64,000 nt of DNA from an uncultured Pelagibacteraceae bacterium (GTDB lineage: Bacteria; Pseudomonadota; Alphaproteobacteria; Pelagibacterales; Pelagibacteraceae), in the NCBI GenBank assembly GCA_902604785.1, contig CACLAC010000001.1, forward strand, positions 124,001 to 188,000. Reading direction: 5' to 3'. This document shows, piece by piece, positions 58,825 through 64,000 of this stretch (position 1 is its first letter; each line of letters begins with the position of its first letter). The notes below the pieces were generated by a model. It saw nothing but the letters and a program-made list of their open reading frames with translations, was not told the origin of the DNA and ran no database searches. The position numbers and the translations under genes are program-made.

Positions 58825-61800
58825 ATGATCAAACAAAATAAAAAAAATTTTTATTCTCCCAGTATGCTTAAAAAATATCTAAGTTGTAAGCATATTATAT
58901 TTAATGAAAAATATGAAAAAGAATTAAAACTTAAAAGAAAAGAACATTCTAATATTGATTTATTAAGATTTGATAAGGGAAATATTCATGAAGCTAAATA
59001 TTTTGAAAAATTAAAAAAAAAATACTCCAAAGTTAAAGATATAAAAAAATTAAAAAATGTAGATAAATTTAAAGAAACTCTAAATGCCATGAAACAAGGA
59101 TATGAGATTATTTATGGTGGTTGGCTTTCAGATGGAAAATGGAGTGGGGAAGCCGATTTTCTTGAAATTAATAAAAAACACAAATCCAATTTTGGAGACT
59201 ATTTTTATGAAGTGATAGATACTAAAAATTCAAAGAAAATTCGTGGTGATCATATCTACCAGGTCGGAATTTACTCCTATCTTTTAAAAAAATCTCAAGG
59301 AGTATCTTCAGAAAATTTATATATTTTATTAAAGGACGGAACTAAGGAAAAAGTAAAAATAAATGAGATTTATGATTTATTTAATTTTCACAAAGAAAAA
59401 TATGAACAGTTTCTTAAAAATGGAGTAGACAAAACAAAACCTGAAAAATGCTCATTTTGTGCACTGTGTGATTGGGAAAATGTATGTTCAGATCAGTGGA
59501 AGAAAAAAAGACACATAAACCAAACAGGAGGCATTAATAGAGGCAACCAAAAAAAAAGATTTATTAATAGCGGTATTGATACAATAGATAAATTAGCAAA
59601 ATTAAATCCTAAAACAAAAATTGAAGGTTTAAGAGATGAAATAAAAAATAAAAGAATTGAACAGGCTAAATTACAAATAGAATATGAAAAAACTGGTAAA
59701 CCAATATACAAAATTATAGAGGAAAATTTAATTGTTAGAAAAGGTTTTAATTTAATACCAAAACCATCAAAGTCGGATCTGTTTTTTGATCTTGAAAGTT
59801 CCACATGGGTTCACGATGAAAAATTAGAATATCTTTTTGGAATTTATTATGAAGAAGATGGTAAACAAAAATACAAGAGTTTTTGGGCAAAAGATAAAGA
59901 AGAAGAAAAAGAAAATTTAATAAAATTTTTTGATTTTACAAAAGCACATTTCAAGAAGCACAAGGATGCAAAAATTTACCATTATGGCAATTATGAAATT
60001 CAAAATCTTGAACGGTTAACATCAATGTATAAAGTTAAACATATTGAATATGATCAATATTTAAGATCATATAAATTTGTTGATTTATTATCAATATGCC
60101 AGGAAGCAATCATGATTTCAGAAAATAGCTATTCACTAAAAAATATAGAAAAATTTTATCCTTTTAATAGAACTGGAGATGTACAAAAAGGGGAACAATC
60201 AGAAGAATTTTATTTAGAATGGGTGCAAACAAATAATAAAAAATTTAAAGATCAAATAATTGATTACAATAAGCAAGATTGTTATTCAACATTTAAGCTA
60301 AGAGAATGGCTCTTAGATATAAAGAAAAAAACAGGAACTAGATTTCTTGAAGAAATAGAAAAAGCTGAGGATGATGAAGAATTAATGGATCATGAAGAAG
60401 AAATAGTTAAATATCAAGATAAAATTAAAAATTCAAAATTAAAGGATAAAAAAATTTTAAATCTATTATCAGATGTTATTGGATTCTATGTAAGAGACAA
60501 TAAACCAAAATGGAGAGAATTTTTTGATAGAAGAAATTTATCTGATGATGAATTATTAGATGACCGAGAATGTATAGCGAAAATGCAATTAGTTTCTTCT
60601 TACAAAGATCCCACACCTAAAAAAAGATCTATGATTTACAAATATGTGTTTCCAACTCAAGAATACAAGCTAAAAAAGGGAAGAGTAGTAACCATAGCCA
60701 ATAATGTGGATTTAGAACGTCCAGATGCTGCAGGCACAATTGAAGATTTAGATCAAATTAAAAAAATTGTAATATTGAGAAAAGGAATATCAAAAAATGG
60801 TCAAACTTTGCCTAATATTTTATCTATAGGTGAAAAACCTCCTAAACATACTCGATATACCAAGCTAAACAATAATATTTATAAATACTGTGACAACATT
60901 TTGGAAAATAAAAATAATTATAAAGCTTTAACAAGTTTATTGAATAAATCTACTCCATTAATAGATGGAATGAAACAAGGAGAAAAAATTATAAAAACTG
61001 AAAATTTTGAAGAAGAAATTCCAAATGTAGTTTCTAGATTAAAAGATGGATGGATTTTTATACAGGGGGCACCAGGTACCGGAAAAACTTACCATTCAGC
61101 AAATACTATAATTGAATTAATTAAAAAGAAAAAAAGGATAGCAGTTACTGGAAACTCTCACAAAGTAATTCACAATTTATTAGATAACATAGAATATTTT
61201 GCTAATAAGAAAAAAATACAATTTAAGGGTCTAAAAAAAGTTAATGAAAAAGATGAGGAGACATATTTTAATGGAAAATATGAATATATTAAAAACGCTT
61301 CAAAAGATCCACCATTTATGGATGGATTGCTTGATAAGTCGGTTTCGCTTTTTGCGGGAACAAAATATCATCTTGCTAGTTCTTATTATCATGCAAAATT
61401 TGATTATTTGTTTGTTGATGAAGCGAGCCAAATGTCTTTAACCGATATAGTTGCTTTGGGCAGCATAACAAAAAATATAGTTCTTATTGGTGACCAGCTA
61501 CAGCTTGGACAACCTACTCAAGGATCTCATCCGGGAGAGTCTGGAAAATCAGTTTTAGACTATCTTCTTGAGAATAATGATACTGTTGCTGAGGATAGAG
61601 GTATATTTTTAAATAAAACTTACAGATTACATCCAAAAATAAATAATTTTATCTCTCCAAGTTTCTATGAAGGCAGATTATTAACACATAGTGATAACAA
61701 AAAAAGAAAAATTAATTTTATTAAAGGAAGTTCAATTTTATCAGAAGGCGTACATTATATTCAAATGGATCATGAAGACAGAACCCAAACATGTGATGAA

Positions 61801-62220
61801 GAATATCAGGTAATAAGTAAAATTATGAAACAATTATTAGCATCAAAATTTGTAGATGTAGATAACAAAGTAAGAGATTTAACCATCGAAGATATTTTGA
61901 TTGTAAGTCCTTACAACGCTCAGGTTAACTATCTTAAAGAACGGCTAGATAAGAATTCTCGGGTCGGCACGGTGGACAAATTTCAAGGACAAGAATCTCC
62001 AATTTGTTTAATAAGCATGACCACTTCAGATATTGAAAATCTTCCTAGAAACAAAAAATTTTTTTTCAACCGTAACAGGCTAAATGTTGCCGTCTCTAGG
62101 GCCAAATGTGCTTCAATTGTATTGTTCAATCCAAGATTACTAGATACTGCTCCTGACGATTATGAAGAAATGAAAATGCTTAATAATTTTTATAAATTAC
62201 AAAAATATAAAATTAATTAA
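58825..62220 (+). CDS. RecB-like nuclease fused to DNA2/UPF1-type helicase (TM0106 family)
   Basis: Large protein of 1131 aa. Part one is a PD-(D/E)XK nuclease: GEADFLEI (Asp111), VIDTKNSKK (Asp132, Lys134) and a cysteine set (Cys17 plus CSFCALCDWENVC near 208) likely binding 4Fe-4S. Part two, residues about 318-490, is a DEDD/RNase H-like region with FFDLESSTWV (Asp322, Glu324) and YNKQDCYST. Part three is an SF1 helicase: GAPGTGKT at 748-755, VDEAS at 864-868, GDQLQLGQ, KFQGQESPI and LNVAVSRAK. It is the only helicase in the window. Role inferred: unwinding and cutting DNA, repair or defence. Confidence 0.85.
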   Translation: MIKQNKKNFYSPSMLKKYLSCKHIIFNEKYEKELKLKRKEHSNIDLLRFDKGNIHEAKYFEKLKKKYSKVKDIKKLKNVDKFKETLNAMKQGYEIIYGGWLSDGKWSGEADFLEINKKHKSNFGDYFYEVIDTKNSKKIRGDHIYQVGIYSYLLKKSQGVSSENLYILLKDGTKEKVKINEIYDLFNFHKEKYEQFLKNGVDKTKPEKCSFCALCDWENVCSDQWKKKRHINQTGGINRGNQKKRFINSGIDTIDKLAKLNPKTKIEGLRDEIKNKRIEQAKLQIEYEKTGKPIYKIIEENLIVRKGFNLIPKPSKSDLFFDLESSTWVHDEKLEYLFGIYYEEDGKQKYKSFWAKDKEEEKENLIKFFDFTKAHFKKHKDAKIYHYGNYEIQNLERLTSMYKVKHIEYDQYLRSYKFVDLLSICQEAIMISENSYSLKNIEKFYPFNRTGDVQKGEQSEEFYLEWVQTNNKKFKDQIIDYNKQDCYSTFKLREWLLDIKKKTGTRFLEEIEKAEDDEELMDHEEEIVKYQDKIKNSKLKDKKILNLLSDVIGFYVRDNKPKWREFFDRRNLSDDELLDDRECIAKMQLVSSYKDPTPKKRSMIYKYVFPTQEYKLKKGRVVTIANNVDLERPDAAGTIEDLDQIKKIVILRKGISKNGQTLPNILSIGEKPPKHTRYTKLNNNIYKYCDNILENKNNYKALTSLLNKSTPLIDGMKQGEKIIKTENFEEEIPNVVSRLKDGWIFIQGAPGTGKTYHSANTIIELIKKKKRIAVTGNSHKVIHNLLDNIEYFANKKKIQFKGLKKVNEKDEETYFNGKYEYIKNASKDPPFMDGLLDKSVSLFAGTKYHLASSYYHAKFDYLFVDEASQMSLTDIVALGSITKNIVLIGDQLQLGQPTQGSHPGESGKSVLDYLLENNDTVAEDRGIFLNKTYRLHPKINNFISPSFYEGRLLTHSDNKKRKINFIKGSSILSEGVHYIQMDHEDRTQTCDEEYQVISKIMKQLLASKFVDVDNKVRDLTIEDILIVSPYNAQVNYLKERLDKNSRVGTVDKFQGQESPICLISMTTSDIENLPRNKKFFFNRNRLNVAVSRAKCASIVLFNPRLLDTAPDDYEEMKMLNNFYKLQKYKIN

Positions 62221-62222
62221 TT

Positions 62223-62987
62223 TTACTTCTTTTTTATAAAATCAAAAAATTTGCTCATATATTTACAAAGGTCACAATCCGGAGAAGAGGATGGTATCTT
62301 ATTGGTTTCTAAAAAATTCTTTATTTCAACAATAGTATTTTCAACCCAATTATAATCTTTAGTAGTGTAAGGTATAATTGCCCATTCAAATTCTAATGAA
62401 TTATCAAAAATTTCTTGATCTGGCTTTGCATTAACATAAAAAAAATAACTAGTATTATCTATTTCCAATCCAAGTTTTGATAATATCCACGAATAAATTT
62501 CTGCCTGTCTTTTGTAACCAATTAAATAAGGCGCATCAAAAGATTTTAGCTTATCAAATTTATCTGTATGGGTGGATTTGTAATCCACTATATGAATTTT
62601 TTTTGTATCTAAATTTTCCCATAAATCGTCTACGGATCCAGCTATTACAATATTTGTATCTTTATGATGAAATCTTGCCGCTTTAAAGGGCTCTCTCCAG
62701 ACATCTAATTCTGCATGAGAAAATGGAATAGCGTTAATATTAGCTTCTTTTTGATAAATAGTTTGTTCTTTATTTTTTCTAGCAACGTCAAATTCATTTT
62801 TTAACAATGTATCTATTCTAGAATTAAGATTATAAGGGAAAGGTTTTGGTCCTTTTATTTGAAGCCGCATATCAAGATATGCACACCTTTTACATCTCAA
62901 GTACAAATCAATTTTAGATCTACTCATTATATAAGGATCTTTAGATTTAGGGTCGTATTTATATGACCAAGGAAAGTTTTTATCCAT
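62223..62987 (-). CDS. PD-(D/E)XK nuclease with four-cysteine set, Cas4/AddB-like
   Basis: Protein of 254 aa. AGSVDDLWENLDTKKIHIVD and DYKST give the PD-(D/E)XK core; CKRC near residue 34 and CDLCK near the end fit a four-Cys Fe-S site, as in Cas4 and RecB/AddB nuclease domains. YKRQAEIYSWIL is the usual motif IV helix. It is convergent with the helicase gene (2 bp apart) and upstream of trxA, a position that addA holds in other alphaproteobacteria; no AddA or AddB is seen here. Confidence 0.78.
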   Translation of the reverse strand: MDKNFPWSYKYDPKSKDPYIMSRSKIDLYLRCKRCAYLDMRLQIKGPKPFPYNLNSRIDTLLKNEFDVARKNKEQTIYQKEANINAIPFSHAELDVWREPFKAARFHHKDTNIVIAGSVDDLWENLDTKKIHIVDYKSTHTDKFDKLKSFDAPYLIGYKRQAEIYSWILSKLGLEIDNTSYFFYVNAKPDQEIFDNSLEFEWAIIPYTTKDYNWVENTIVEIKNFLETNKIPSSSPDCDLCKYMSKFFDFIKKK

Positions 62988-63092
62988 TAAACATGTATAT
63001 TACAAAAATAATCATTTTATAAAAGAAATTAAATTGTTAATAAATGCATTTTTGTAAATTGACATTAAACTATAATTGACTATTAAAACATT

Positions 63093-63413
63093 ATGACAAT
63101 AAAAAATTCTACAGATGAAGACTTTGATAAAACAATAAAAGAAAATAATTTAGTTTTGGTTGATTTTTGGGCATCTTGGTGTGCGCCCTGCAAGGCGTTG
63201 ACACCAATACTCGAGCAAATTGATGTAGAACTAAAAGATAAAATTTTAATTTTAAAACATAATATTGATGAACAGCCCAACGTCCCGACGGCCAATGGAG
63301 TTAGAGGAATTCCTACGCTTCTTTTATATAAAAATTCTGAATTGGTTGAAACTCAAGTTGGTTTATCTAATAAAGCAAAGTTGTTAGAAGTAATTAATAA
63401 ACATCTATCTTAA
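63093..63413 (+). CDS. trxA: Thioredoxin
   Basis: Protein of 106 aa with the redox site WCAPCK in LVDFWASWCAPCKALTPIL and the cis-Pro loop RGIPTLLLY. It reduces disulfides in the cytoplasm. The last 4 bp overlap the convergent folC gene. A promoter region of about 105 bp separates it from the PD-(D/E)XK gene, which points the other way. Confidence 0.96.
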   Translation: MTIKNSTDEDFDKTIKENNLVLVDFWASWCAPCKALTPILEQIDVELKDKILILKHNIDEQPNVPTANGVRGIPTLLLYKNSELVETQVGLSNKAKLLEVINKHLS

Positions 63414-64000
63414 TTAAATTTTAAAACTGATCCTACTCCATAAAGTGAGCCGAATACTAAAATTATTTTTTTTGACTTCGAAGATATAATCTTTAATCCT
63501 TCTTTAAAATTTTTTGCATCAACTGTTTCGTATCCAAGTTTATTTGCAATTTTTTTTAATTCTTTAGATTCCATAGCATTTGGTTCATTTTCAATTTTAA
63601 AGGTTACTATTTTTTTAAATATTCCATTAAAATTTTTTAAAAATTGATGTGGAAATTTGTTTTTTTGCATTCCCCATAAACCATAAATGGGTACATTTAA
63701 TTGTTTTAAGTAATTATACAAATTAGATGCACTCTCATTAGAATGACAACCATCCAACAATAAATCTTCTTTTCTATGGATTAACTTTCTTAATTTACCT
63801 TTTGTAATATATTGTATTCTTCCTTCATATGAAATTTTTGGAATAGTTTTTTCAATTATTTTTGGCTTTATATTTAAATCTAAAGCAATTTTTATAGAGA
63901 GACCTAAATTATCAATCAATCCTTTACTATGAATATATTTAGATTTTATTTTAATTATATTTTTATTGTCTTTGTAAAATAATTTTTTGTTCTTACTAAT
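63410..64000 (-). CDS. folC: Folylpolyglutamate/dihydrofolate synthase, C-terminal part (partial)
   Basis: Minus-strand gene that enters from beyond the window edge; the frame is open to 64000. The visible 196 codons cover the Mur ligase-type C-terminal domain. ISYEGRIQYITKGKLRKLI and LLLDGCHSNESASNLYNYL are FolC-like (DGCHN-type, here DGCHS). The stop at 63410 lies inside the trxA end. It adds glutamates to folates and can make dihydrofolate. trxA-folC neighbours are common in alphaproteobacteria. Confidence 0.8.
   Translation of the reverse strand: MSKNKKLFYKDNKNIIKIKSKYIHSKGLIDNLGLSIKIALDLNIKPKIIEKTIPKISYEGRIQYITKGKLRKLIHRKEDLLLDGCHSNESASNLYNYLKQLNVPIYGLWGMQKNKFPHQFLKNFNGIFKKIVTFKIENEPNAMESKELKKIANKLGYETVDAKNFKEGLKIISSKSKKIILVFGSLYGVGSVLKFN

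Overview
The window is strongly AT-rich and gene-dense. Intergenic gaps are tiny, start and stop codons often overlap, and homopolymer A/T runs are long. Gene content and order fit a streamlined marine alphaproteobacterium of the SAR11/Pelagibacterales type. Pointers are a RegB-like quinone-motif kinase, J-domain/CobS/CobT beside bolA, DUF2948 between murA and hisD, a divergent HisRS with an A73 tRNA-His, and short HisG with HisZ. The assignment is inference from gene families, not from a 16S sequence.

Layout. 0-2.8 kb: the end of pyruvate dehydrogenase E1, an E2 without a lipoyl domain, an EamA exporter and UppP. 2.9-9.6 kb: gltD-gltB and a hydrolase. 9.6-19.2 kb: a glycosyltransferase, then thrS-infC-rpmI-rplT-pheS-pheT-lepA. 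19.2-21.9 kb: three surface-polysaccharide-type genes. 22-25.6 kb: tRNA-Ser, a compact gyrB and regB. 25.6-30.8 kb: cobT, cobS, J-domain protein, bolA, aroB, aroK. 30.9-35 kb: an exported protein, def, fmt, truA. 35-42.3 kb, all on the minus strand: rpmH-rnpA-yidD-yidC, argB, a HAD phosphatase, dapD, dapE, a histone-deacetylase-like protein and a SET-domain protein. 42.4-47.1 kb: TVP38 membrane protein, tRNA-Thr, dcd, murA, DUF2948, hisD. 47.1-51.3 kb: an interrupted infA, tRNA-Phe, csp, tRNA-His, hisS, hisZ, hisG. 51.3-63 kb: two divergent blocks of nucleases, a helicase, RmuC, a WGR protein, a GHKL-ATPase/metallopeptidase fusion and several unknown proteins. The window closes with trxA and the end of folC.

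Three areas deserve most attention. First, infA (IF-1) is split by a 44-nt palindromic insertion that carries an in-frame stop, yet its codons resume perfectly afterwards. No single frameshift can restore it. Second, the tRNAs around it are odd. tRNA-Thr appears to have swapped the G19-C56 tertiary pair for U19-A56. tRNA-His has A73, no G-1 and an altered T loop, and lies 13 nt before hisS. tRNA-Phe lacks an encoded CCA and shares flanking repeats with tRNA-His. Third, the 51.3-63 kb block looks like a DNA-processing or defence island with a shared divergent promoter that carries a repeated operator-like motif.

All functional names rest on motifs and family resemblance read by eye. No database search was run.
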